Below are positions 24,201 through 32,072 of a stretch of DNA of 38,083 nucleotides, one piece after another. The notes below the pieces were generated by a model, which worked only from the letters and a program-made list of their open reading frames with translations, did not search any database and was not told where the DNA came from. The translations under genes were made by a program, and so were the position numbers. The DNA comes from an uncultured Bacteroidales bacterium (GTDB lineage: Bacteria > Bacteroidota > Bacteroidia > Bacteroidales > UBA932), in the NCBI GenBank assembly GCA_900318565.1, contig ONLD01000014.1, forward strand, positions 56,678 to 94,760, read 5' to 3'. The stretch's first letter is position 1. The number at the start of each line of letters is the position of its first letter.

Positions 24201-25616
24201 ATGAGCTTTATCAACGAAGACTTTATGCTCCAGACGGAGACTGCAAAGCGGCTCTACCACGAGAGAGCCGAGAAAATGCCTATCATCGACTACCACTGCC
24301 ACCTCGTGCCCCAGCAGATTGCCGAGAACATCCAGTTCCGCGACATCACCCCGCTCTGGCTCGTGGACGGCCACTACGGCGACCATTACAAGTGGCGCGC
24401 GATGAGAGCCAACGGCGTAAGCGAAGACTACCTCACCGGCGGCAAGTACAGCGCCTGGGAGACCTTCCAGAAATGGGCCGAGACAGTCCCCTACACTATG
24501 CGCAACCCCCTGTACCACTGGACGCACCTGGAGCTGAGCCGCGTGTTCGGCATAGACAAGCTCCTCTCCCCCGCCACAGCCCGCGAGATTTTCGAGGAGT
24601 GCAACGCCAAGCTCGCCACCCCCGAGTTCCGCGGCCAGGCCCTGATCCGCCGCTTCAACGTAGAGACCGTCTGCACCACCGACGATCCGGCAGACGACCT
24701 GCGCTGGCACAAGAAAATAGCAGCAGAGCCCTTCGGCACCCGCGTCATTCCCGCCTGGAGGCCCGACAAGGCTATGGCAATCGAGAATCCCGCTGCATAC
24801 AAGGAATATCTCAAGGTCCTGGGCGAAGCCGCCGACATAGAGATTGACTCCTACGCCGACCTGCAGGAGGCGCTCAAGAAGAGACACGACTACTTTGCCG
24901 CCAACGGATGCAAGCTCTCCGACCACGGCCTGGAGAACTTCTATGCCGCCGACTACAAAGAAATCGAAATCGAGCTTATCTTCAAGAAAGTGCTTATGGG
25001 CATAGCCCCCGGTCCCAGGGAGCTGGAGAAATTCCGCAGCGCATTCCTCTACGACCAGGCCGTAATGGACGCCGAGGCCGGCTGGGCCCAGCAGTTCCAC
25101 ATCGGCGCCATACGCAACAACAACAGCGCTATGTTCGCCAAAGTCGGTCCGGACACAGGCTTCGACGCTATCCACGACCAGGAAATCGCCGCGGCGGGCC
25201 ACCGTTTCTTCGACCGCCTCTCCGCAGCGGGCAAGCTCGCCAAGACCATACTCTACTGCCTCAATCCCAAGGACAACGAGGTAATGATGACGATGCTCTA
25301 CACCTTCAACGACGGCACAGTCCCCGGAAAGATGCAGTTCGGCAGCGGCTGGTGGTTCCTGGACCAGGAGGTCGGAATGCGCCGCCAGATGGACGCCCTC
25401 AGCGTACTCGGCCTGTTCTCCCGCTTCGTGGGAATGCTCACCGACAGCCGCTCGTTCATCAGCTATCCCCGCCACGAGTACTTCCGCCGCATTCTCTGCG
25501 ACGTGCTCGGCCGCGACATCGAGGAAGGCAAGCTCCCTGCCTCAGAACTCGACTTCATCGGAAAGATGGTCGAAGACATCAGCTACAACAACGCCAAGAA
25601 TTATTTCAACTTCTAA
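24201..25616 (+). CDS. uxaC: Uronate (glucuronate/galacturonate) isomerase
   Basis: A 471-residue cytoplasmic enzyme that converts D-galacturonate to D-tagaturonate (and D-glucuronate to D-fructuronate). It is a complete amidohydrolase-superfamily UxaC: the metal-binding HxH is in DYHCHLVP (His32, His34), followed by WLVDGHYGDHYKWRAMR, TTDDPADDLRWHK and the C-terminal GWWFLDQEVGMRRQ and TDSRSFISYPRHEYFRR blocks. It has no signal peptide and length is typical. It is the first cytoplasmic enzyme of the operon, after the GC-rich hairpin, and its TAA overlaps the ATG of uxaA by one base (TAATG), implying coupled translation. Confidence 0.97.
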   Translation: MSFINEDFMLQTETAKRLYHERAEKMPIIDYHCHLVPQQIAENIQFRDITPLWLVDGHYGDHYKWRAMRANGVSEDYLTGGKYSAWETFQKWAETVPYTMRNPLYHWTHLELSRVFGIDKLLSPATAREIFEECNAKLATPEFRGQALIRRFNVETVCTTDDPADDLRWHKKIAAEPFGTRVIPAWRPDKAMAIENPAAYKEYLKVLGEAADIEIDSYADLQEALKKRHDYFAANGCKLSDHGLENFYAADYKEIEIELIFKKVLMGIAPGPRELEKFRSAFLYDQAVMDAEAGWAQQFHIGAIRNNNSAMFAKVGPDTGFDAIHDQEIAAAGHRFFDRLSAAGKLAKTILYCLNPKDNEVMMTMLYTFNDGTVPGKMQFGSGWWFLDQEVGMRRQMDALSVLGLFSRFVGMLTDSRSFISYPRHEYFRRILCDVLGRDIEEGKLPASELDFIGKMVEDISYNNAKNYFNF

Positions 25617-27094
25617 TGAAATACATCAAAATCAATCCCGACGACAATGTAGCCGTGGCCTTGCAGGACCTGCAGGCAGGGGATGTCGTGGAGGGCGTGA
25701 CGCTCCTCACCGACGTGCCCCGCGGCCATAAGGTGGTCCTCCGCGACCTTGCCCAGGGCGAAAATGTCATAAAGTACGGCTTCCCCATAGGCCACGTCAC
25801 CCGCAACAAGGAGGCCGGCACGGTGGTGGACCACACGTGCATAAAGACCAACCTGGAAGGGCTCCTGGACTATAAGTACTCCCCCTCGCTCGTGGAAATC
25901 CCGCCGGCAGAACGGAAGTACAGCTTTCTCGGTTTTCCCCGGGCCGACGGCCAGACCGGCATACGCAACCAGATATGGGTCATCCCCACGGTAGGATGCG
26001 TCAACGGCATCTGCGAGGAGCTGGTCAGGCGCTTCCGCACCGAAATATCCGGACGCGAGGGCAGCATCGACGCAGTTGTCGCGTTCCCCCACAATTACGG
26101 GTGCTCCCAGCTTGGCCCCGACCACGAGAACACGCGTACGATTCTCGCCGATATGGTGCACCACCCCAACGCCGGCGGCATACTGGTGGTGAGCCTGGGC
26201 TGCGAGAACAACCAGCTCGACGCGTTCCGCACCCTTGTCGGCCCCGTTGACGAAAGCCGCGTGCGGATGTTCGCGACACAGAAAGTCGGTGACGAAATCG
26301 AATACGGCCTGCAGCAGCTGCGGGAAATCTTTGCGGTTGCAAGCAAGGACGAACGCGTCCCTGTGCCCGTGAGCGAGCTGCGAGTCGGCCTCAAGTGCGG
26401 CGGTTCCGACGGGCTCAGCGGCATCACGGCCAATCCCCTTCTGGGAGTCTTCTCAGACTGGATCGTGGCCCAGGGCGGCACCACCGTCCTCACCGAGGTC
26501 CCCGAAATGTTCGGCGCAGAGACCATCCTTATGAACCGCTGCCAGGACGAAGCCACCTTTGACAAGACCGTCAGCCTCATCAACGACTTCAAGGAGTATT
26601 TCATCAAGCAGGGTATGCCGGTCTATGAGAACCCGTCCCCAGGCAACAAGGCCGGCGGCATAAGCACGCTGGAAGAAAAGAGCCTCGGCTGCACGCAGAA
26701 ATGCGGCAAGAGCATTGTGCGGGGCGTGCTTAAATACGGCGAGAGACTGAGCGCCAAGGGGTTGAACCTTCTCAGCGCTCCCGGCAACGACCTTGTGGCC
26801 AGCACCGCCCTTGCGGCCAGCGGATGCCAGATTGTGCTCTTCACCACGGGCCGCGGCACCCCGTTCGGCAGCTTCGTGCCCACTATGAAGATAAGCACCA
26901 ACACTCCCCTTTTCGAGGCCAAACCCGGCTGGATAGACTTCAACGCCGGAGTGCTCGCGCAGGACGTCCCGATGGAGGAAGTCTCCAAACGCTTCACAGG
27001 CGCCGTGCTCGCTGCAGCCAGCGGCGAGTGCGTAAACAACGAGAAGAACGGCTACCGCGAAATCGCGATTTTCAAGAGCGGAGTGACACTATAG
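25616..27094 (+). CDS. uxaA: Altronate dehydratase
   Basis: A 492-residue cytoplasmic dehydratase that turns D-altronate into 2-keto-3-deoxy-D-gluconate. It has the small N-terminal SAF-like domain (residues 1-90, with LQAGDVVEG and GEVIKYGFPIG-like sequence) and the large C-terminal UxaA domain (FPHNYGCSQLG, LKCGGSDGLSGITANP, MFGAETILMNRC, PSPGNKAGGISTLEEKSLGC, TTGRGTPFGSFVPT). The metal-site cysteines in these motifs are present. I chose the ATG at 25616, which overlaps the uxaC stop; the open frame extends upstream inside uxaC but has no homologous sequence. A 27-base gap separates it from the first micropeptide gene. UxaC, UxaA and UxaB are all present, but UxaB is encoded 5 kb downstream. 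Confidence 0.97.
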   Translation: MKYIKINPDDNVAVALQDLQAGDVVEGVTLLTDVPRGHKVVLRDLAQGENVIKYGFPIGHVTRNKEAGTVVDHTCIKTNLEGLLDYKYSPSLVEIPPAERKYSFLGFPRADGQTGIRNQIWVIPTVGCVNGICEELVRRFRTEISGREGSIDAVVAFPHNYGCSQLGPDHENTRTILADMVHHPNAGGILVVSLGCENNQLDAFRTLVGPVDESRVRMFATQKVGDEIEYGLQQLREIFAVASKDERVPVPVSELRVGLKCGGSDGLSGITANPLLGVFSDWIVAQGGTTVLTEVPEMFGAETILMNRCQDEATFDKTVSLINDFKEYFIKQGMPVYENPSPGNKAGGISTLEEKSLGCTQKCGKSIVRGVLKYGERLSAKGLNLLSAPGNDLVASTALAASGCQIVLFTTGRGTPFGSFVPTMKISTNTPLFEAKPGWIDFNAGVLAQDVPMEEVSKRFTGAVLAAASGECVNNEKNGYREIAIFKSGVTL

Positions 27095-27121
27095 GACAAA
27101 CAATACAAAGCATTATAGATT

Positions 27122-27253
27122 ATGACTAAAAAGTATTACACCGCCCCCGAGGCGGAAAGGCTCGAAGCTGTCAACGCCAGCAGCTTCCTTGCAGAGAGCC
27201 CCAGCGGCGAAATCCCCGACCTGCAGGACAGCGGGATCGAAATCGAATGGTAA
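27122..27253 (+). CDS. Micropeptide 1 (43 residues), unknown function
   Basis: A 43-residue open frame begins MTKKYYTAPEAERLEAVNAS and ends SGIEIEW. I think it is real: it fills the gap between uxaA and the lipoprotein gene, and it shares an ungapped framework with a second short frame at 28871 (Met1, Lys3, Tyr6, Pro9, Glu12, Leu23, Ser26, acidic C-terminus ending Glu-aromatic). Both directly precede a fimbrillin-like lipoprotein gene. There is no signal peptide or hydrophobic helix; after a short basic start the peptide is acidic. Its stop codon forms part of a strong AAGGAGG in front of the next gene. Small peptides of this look occur in other Bacteroidales, but I know of no function. Confidence 0.65.
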   Translation: MTKKYYTAPEAERLEAVNASSFLAESPSGEIPDLQDSGIEIEW

Positions 27254-27258
27254 GGAGG
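27252..27258 (+). promoter_or_regulatory. Strong Shine-Dalgarno AAGGAGG overlapping the micropeptide stop
   Basis: AAGGAGG lies 8 bases before the ATG at 27267 and begins inside the TAA of micropeptide 1. Such a strong site is unusual in Bacteroidota, which mostly initiate without one, and it suggests coupled or very efficient translation of the lipoprotein. Confidence 0.6.
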
Positions 27259-27266
27259 ACAGAACA

Positions 27267-28865
27267 ATGAAAAAGTTTTTTGCATTCGCCCTTACAGCCA
27301 TTGCGCTGCTCGCCGTTTCCTGCGAGAAGAAAGCCGTCGAGGCCATAGACAGCCCCGCGACCGCCACCATCGAGAAGACCTTCACGGTCCTCGCTCCTGC
27401 AAGTGACACCAAGACCGCCCTTAACGGACCGGACAAAGTCGTATGGTCCGAAGGCGACCAGATTACCGTGGTTGCAAAGACTACCGGCAATCTCGCCACC
27501 TTCACCCTCAGCGAGGGCGCAGGCACTTCTTCCGCCAAGTTCAGCGGCTCCATCGACGAAGCCGACGCTGCGGAGACCACTTTCTATGCAGTCTATCCTG
27601 CAAGTGCGACGCTCAACCTCGCTGACAGCAACTATCCATTCTCCAGCGGGTACCTGACGGTAAAGAGCGCCCTGCCCCAGAGCATTGACGCCGTCGAAAA
27701 CGGATTCAGCTCCACCCACGCAGTTATGACTGCCAAACTTGACTCCGACGGGAAATTCATCTTCCGCCACGGCGCCGCCTACTTCAAACTGACCATCTCA
27801 ATCGACGGCGTGGAGTCCGTCAAGTTCAACGCCCCCGGCAAACTTATCGGACGCCCCTCTTACGAGGCTGAAACCGGTACATTCGTCCAGCTCCAGGGCA
27901 CCAAGGAAGACGTCACCCTTAACGGTCCCCTTACAAAGGGTTCCACTTATTATGTGCCCGTTATGCCCCACCACAAGAACAAGGTCGGGACACTGACGCT
28001 TACTTTCACCGACACAGAGGGCCGCGTGGCGGAGATTTCCACCTCGTCCCTCTCCGGCACCGTGCTTGAGACCGGCAAGATATATGACCTCAAGTCTCCC
28101 GCAGTGAGTTTCGAGCCCATAATCGTAGCTGACGACATTACAATCAATGCAGATGCCACTTCAGGCTCTATCGCATACGAAATCACCAATGCCGTCTCCG
28201 GCGGCGTGCTCACCGCAGAAGTCGAGTCCGGCGCAACTTGGCTCAGTGTCGGGTCCATCTCCGACGATGCAGTCAATCTCGTCGCCGAAGCCAATACCGG
28301 CAGCCGCCGCTCCGCCGCAGTGACTCTTACCTACACATACGGAAGCAAGTATCTGACGAAGGAAGTGACTGTAGCCCAGACCGGAAGCGCATCCGCTTCC
28401 GAAGACTATGTATGGGATTTCAGCTCCACGGAATGGCAGGCCGAGCTCGCAAAGTACGGCGATGCAAACAAGGACATCACCAACTGGAATATGACCCTTG
28501 ACGGACTCACGTTCAATTCCGTCAGCAAGAGTAAATGGAATACATCTTCCATCGGTGAAGTGACCTATTACTACATTCAGTTCGGCGGCAAGAGCGCCGT
28601 GAGCTCGAATGACCGTGTATTCTCATTCACTACCGTAAAAGCAGGAACCGTATCCGTTATGGTTTCCAACACCGGCAATTCGGAAGCGACAGACCGTAAA
28701 GTCGTTGTCAAAGATTCCGAAGGCAACACCCAGGAAGAAGTCGGCGGAGTACCTTCTCTTTCTCCTACTGTCTTGACCTTCAAGAACGTTGCCGCGGGCA
28801 CGACGCAGATTTATGTTACCGGCAATGCCCTGCGCTTCTACAAGATTGAATTCCACAGCAACTGA
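27267..28865 (+). CDS. Surface lipoprotein: fimbrillin-like + BACON + VWDFS module
   Basis: A 532-residue lipoprotein (Cys19 in LLAVSCEKK). Residues about 36-285 resemble the fimbrillin/Mfa-like fold common in Bacteroidales (SDTKTALNGPDKVVWSEGDQ at 46-65, then a second sandwich with GTLTLTFTDTEG). Residues about 288-374 are a BACON domain, a proposed carbohydrate-binding domain (SGATWLSVGS...VTVAQTG). Residues 381-532 are the VWDFS module also found in the SusE-position protein and the second pectate lyase. No catalytic signature is visible. A glycan-binding or surface-scaffold role is inferred from domains and context. The ATG at 27267 has a strong Shine-Dalgarno; the upstream in-frame extension lies within the micropeptide and is rejected. 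Confidence 0.75.
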   Translation: MKKFFAFALTAIALLAVSCEKKAVEAIDSPATATIEKTFTVLAPASDTKTALNGPDKVVWSEGDQITVVAKTTGNLATFTLSEGAGTSSAKFSGSIDEADAAETTFYAVYPASATLNLADSNYPFSSGYLTVKSALPQSIDAVENGFSSTHAVMTAKLDSDGKFIFRHGAAYFKLTISIDGVESVKFNAPGKLIGRPSYEAETGTFVQLQGTKEDVTLNGPLTKGSTYYVPVMPHHKNKVGTLTLTFTDTEGRVAEISTSSLSGTVLETGKIYDLKSPAVSFEPIIVADDITINADATSGSIAYEITNAVSGGVLTAEVESGATWLSVGSISDDAVNLVAEANTGSRRSAAVTLTYTYGSKYLTKEVTVAQTGSASASEDYVWDFSSTEWQAELAKYGDANKDITNWNMTLDGLTFNSVSKSKWNTSSIGEVTYYYIQFGGKSAVSSNDRVFSFTTVKAGTVSVMVSNTGNSEATDRKVVVKDSEGNTQEEVGGVPSLSPTVLTFKNVAAGTTQIYVTGNALRFYKIEFHSN

Positions 28866-28870
28866 TTCCA

Positions 28871-29008
28871 ATGTTGAAGCCCCCCTACGCAACCCCGCGT
28901 TGCGAATACGACAAATACCTCGAGGCCACTGCCCTGCTTACGGGCAGTGACCTTACAGACGACGGCCCCGGAGAGTTCCTGACCGGCGGCGGAGAATATG
29001 AATTCTAA
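28871..29008 (+). CDS. Micropeptide 2 (45 residues), unknown function
   Basis: A 45-residue open frame begins MLKPPYATPRCEYDKYLEAT and ends GGEYEF. It starts 5 bases after the previous stop and ends 13 bases before the pectate-lyase start codon I prefer; an earlier in-frame ATG of the lyase (28998) would overlap it. Aligned without gaps to micropeptide 1 it keeps Met1, Lys3, Tyr6, Pro9, Glu12, Leu23 and Ser26, with similar residues at 20 and 22. The tail is Gly/Asp/Glu-rich. There is no signal peptide. The two copies at equivalent positions argue for a real gene family; function is unknown. Confidence 0.62.
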   Translation: MLKPPYATPRCEYDKYLEATALLTGSDLTDDGPGEFLTGGGEYEF

Positions 29009-29021
29009 CCCCTGCACAGCG

Positions 29022-32000
29022 ATGAAAAAGACATTCATTACCCTTTTGGGCATCGCCGCTGTAGCAGCGGTAGCCTGCCAGCCCAAGGAAGAGGCTGAAA
29101 TTGCAAACGGACACAGAGTCTCCGTCACTCTCTCTGCGGCACAGCCCGGGACCAAAACATACATTGAAGAGGAGTCCGACGGCTGGAGGCCATATTGGAG
29201 CGCTGATGACGAGATAGTTGTGACCAACACGGCTGATTTCGACACCGAGTCGCCGAAGGACAATCCCTTCGTCAACCAAAGCGGCGCCTGCCTCAACGCT
29301 TCCTTTGCGGGGAGTATCGTGGCGGAAGACGGCGAGGTGACGGTACACGCATACCGCCCGCGGAGGGCTAACCGCAGCAAAGGCATCTTCAAGTTTGCCA
29401 TACCTGCCACCCAGGCCGTTCCGTCCCTCACCACCTTCAACCCCGACTACGATCTTCTCGTCGCCGATCCCCTTACCCTGACTGTCGCTAACCAGACTGT
29501 CACAAGCGCGAATCCGCTCCGCTTCCACCGTCTCGTATCCGTGGTACGCCTCATCGCCAACGACTACACGAAAGTTGCTGCACTTGCGGGCAAGACTATC
29601 AGGAGCGCCAGGTTCAGCGCCGACGGAGTCACCCTCTGCGGCGAACTCGGCGTCGATATCAAGGCCGTGCAGGTGGAGAAATGGTACGATAAATCCACCC
29701 CCGCGGCCAGCTACGTAGAAGCGACTTACGACGGTACCGACTGGGTACCGGACGGAAAGGCGTGCGCCTACGTCCTCACCGGCCCCGCGACCATTCCCGC
29801 CGGCACTTCGATCAGCCTCAAGCTGACTCTGTCGGACGGCAGCGAAGTCACCGCATCGCGCATCGCGCAAGAAGAAATCAAGCTGGAGAGCGCAAAGGTC
29901 GTCACGCTCAAGTTCAACTTCACGGACAGCGACCTCAAGGCTGAGGAAACCGCGCCCGTCATTTGGGACTTCTCGAAGAGCGCGTGGCAGAACGAATTCG
30001 CCAAACTCGGCGATGCCACTTCTGAACTTCCCGCCGTCAGCATCACCCTTGACGGACTCTCCATAACGGGAGACGCCAAGAGCAAGTACGGTGCCACCTA
30101 CTTCCAGACCACCGGAATCGGCTCCACCCAGGCCAACTTCTTCAAGTTTACTGCGGCTGAGGATGGTCTTGTGACAGTGAACGAGTCCCACACCGGCTCC
30201 TCAGCCCCCGACCCCATACGTTACATCTGTGCCTTCAACAACGGCGAAGAGCAGCGGATCGAGGGAAGCGTGAACTCGAAGAGTCCCAAGAACTGCTGCT
30301 TCAACGTCGTGGCCGGAGACGTCTATATCTACGGCACCGGCGGCGCAAGGTTCTACACCATCAAGTTCGAGGCCGGCAAGAGCATCAAGCCTGTCGACCC
30401 TGACAATCCCGACGATCCTTCTACCGACCCCACTGGCGAAGGCGGCGAGCTCACCATTCCCGAGTCCGAGAAGCCCGCTACGGCTACCGTGGATCCCGAC
30501 AAGATGTACGGTTACGCCGAGGCTGCCGGAGTCACCGGCGGGGAGGGTGCAAGCCAAAACAACATCCTCCACTTCGACAACGGCAAGGCACTCCAGACCT
30601 GGCTGCTCGCACGCGCCAAGAGTGAGAAGAAGGGAGACCACAGTCCCGTCATCATCTGGCTCAGCGGAACCTTCGGTCCCTCCGACGGCCGCGACTTCAG
30701 CGAGGCTCATCCCTGGTTTGACGTCAAGGAAGTCAGCAACCTGAGCTTCTTCGGCACCGACGGCTTCGTGATGGACCGTATCGGTCTTTTCCTCGTACGC
30801 TCCAGCAACATCGTCATCCGTAACATCAACTTCCAGCAGCCCAAGGCAAACAACGGCACAGACGCCGTCTCTATGCAGGAAAGCGAGGGAGTATGGGTTG
30901 ACCACTGCACCTTCACGTCCCTCAACCAGACCAAGGACTACGAGGACGGCAGCACCGACGTCACCCACGGAAGCAATGGCGTCACCGTCAGCTGGTGCCG
31001 TTACATCAAGACCCAGAAGAGCTGCCTGGTGGGCCATTCCAACAACCAGAGCTCCGATACTCAGATTACCGCGACCTTCCATCACAACTGGTTCGACGGT
31101 TCGAGCTCCCGCCACCCGCGCGTGCGCTTCGGCCGCGCCCACGTGTACAACAACCTGTATGACGGCTGCACCACCTACGGCGTAGGAAGCGCATACGGAG
31201 CCAAAGTGCTTGTGGAGTACAACTACTTCGACGGCGTGCAGCTGCCTACCGACATCTGCTCTTATCCGGCCAAGGAGAACAATGAGTCCAACCTCACCGG
31301 CAGCGTGGCAGGTTATCTGTTCGCAGGTGAAGACATACTCGTCAACCGGCCCGCCAAGGCCAAGGAACCGTATCCTCTGACCAACCTCAAGTACAAGTCC
31401 TACAACGGCGAGACGCTTTCAACTCCCCTCACCTATGCCGACTTCAAGCCCTCATACAGCTATGTCGTCACCCCGGCCGCTAACGTACCCGAGGTCGTCA
31501 AGGCAGGTGCCGGCTACGGCAAACTCGGTTGGGCCGAAGCTCCCGTAGCCGTCAACAACGGCGGCATCACGGAGTACAACGGCACGGACGACAACCCCAC
31601 CGATCCCGCCACAGGCGATGAACCCGGAGACGAACCTTCAGGAGACGGTACCTATTCGCTGTATGTCAAAGCCGACAAGTCAATTGCCGCAAGCGGCAGC
31701 TACTTCAGCTACAGCACAAGCATAGCCGATTTCAGCAAAGACTACAGCGGGAGTTTCACCATAGGCGGAACCGAATACGCTTACGGTCTGAAGATGGACA
31801 GCAAGGGCAGCGTGAGCTTCACCACGTCCTCAAGCAAAACCACCACGGTGCAGTTCTTCTTCGCACGCCGGAAGTCCGGCGCCACAGGTGCAAAAATGCA
31901 GCTTGTCCCGTCCGCCGGAGAGCCTCAGGTCTTCGAAACAGCCTACGACAATTACAGCGACTCCGGTGTCATCACCCTCGAAAAGGGTATCAGCTACACC

Positions 32001-32057
32001 ATCAAGCAGAAGTCTGACGAACAGGCCATCATACTCGTAAAAGTTACTGAAAATTAA
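29022..32057 (+). CDS. Pectate lyase PL1 with fimbrillin-like N-terminus and VWDFS module, lipoprotein
   Basis: A 1011-residue surface lipoprotein (Cys19 in AAVAC). Residues about 30-300 resemble a fimbrillin/Mfa-like domain (GTKTYIEEESDGWRPYWSAD). Residues 314-452 are the VWDFS module, then an acidic Pro/Asp linker (457-475). Residues about 490-840 form a PL1 lyase, with WVDHCTF (Asp627) for calcium binding and RHPRVRFG (Arg697, Arg700, Arg702) for catalysis. After a second Pro/Asp linker, residues about 878-1011 form another beta-sandwich. The start at 29022 is chosen because it gives a clean lipoprotein signal just after the micropeptide stop. The fusion suggests a lyase displayed on a surface-anchoring domain. 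It belongs to a different PL1 subgroup from the lyase at 14301. Confidence 0.88.
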   Translation: MKKTFITLLGIAAVAAVACQPKEEAEIANGHRVSVTLSAAQPGTKTYIEEESDGWRPYWSADDEIVVTNTADFDTESPKDNPFVNQSGACLNASFAGSIVAEDGEVTVHAYRPRRANRSKGIFKFAIPATQAVPSLTTFNPDYDLLVADPLTLTVANQTVTSANPLRFHRLVSVVRLIANDYTKVAALAGKTIRSARFSADGVTLCGELGVDIKAVQVEKWYDKSTPAASYVEATYDGTDWVPDGKACAYVLTGPATIPAGTSISLKLTLSDGSEVTASRIAQEEIKLESAKVVTLKFNFTDSDLKAEETAPVIWDFSKSAWQNEFAKLGDATSELPAVSITLDGLSITGDAKSKYGATYFQTTGIGSTQANFFKFTAAEDGLVTVNESHTGSSAPDPIRYICAFNNGEEQRIEGSVNSKSPKNCCFNVVAGDVYIYGTGGARFYTIKFEAGKSIKPVDPDNPDDPSTDPTGEGGELTIPESEKPATATVDPDKMYGYAEAAGVTGGEGASQNNILHFDNGKALQTWLLARAKSEKKGDHSPVIIWLSGTFGPSDGRDFSEAHPWFDVKEVSNLSFFGTDGFVMDRIGLFLVRSSNIVIRNINFQQPKANNGTDAVSMQESEGVWVDHCTFTSLNQTKDYEDGSTDVTHGSNGVTVSWCRYIKTQKSCLVGHSNNQSSDTQITATFHHNWFDGSSSRHPRVRFGRAHVYNNLYDGCTTYGVGSAYGAKVLVEYNYFDGVQLPTDICSYPAKENNESNLTGSVAGYLFAGEDILVNRPAKAKEPYPLTNLKYKSYNGETLSTPLTYADFKPSYSYVVTPAANVPEVVKAGAGYGKLGWAEAPVAVNNGGITEYNGTDDNPTDPATGDEPGDEPSGDGTYSLYVKADKSIAASGSYFSYSTSIADFSKDYSGSFTIGGTEYAYGLKMDSKGSVSFTTSSSKTTTVQFFFARRKSGATGAKMQLVPSAGEPQVFETAYDNYSDSGVITLEKGISYTIKQKSDEQAIILVKVTEN

Positions 32058-32072
32058 TTTATTATAAAGTTT

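Noticed and set aside
24908-25615. 5' extension of uxaA into uxaC in the same frame
   Set aside because: The extension is an out-of-frame reading of uxaC; the ATG at 25616 gives the normal UxaA N-terminus.
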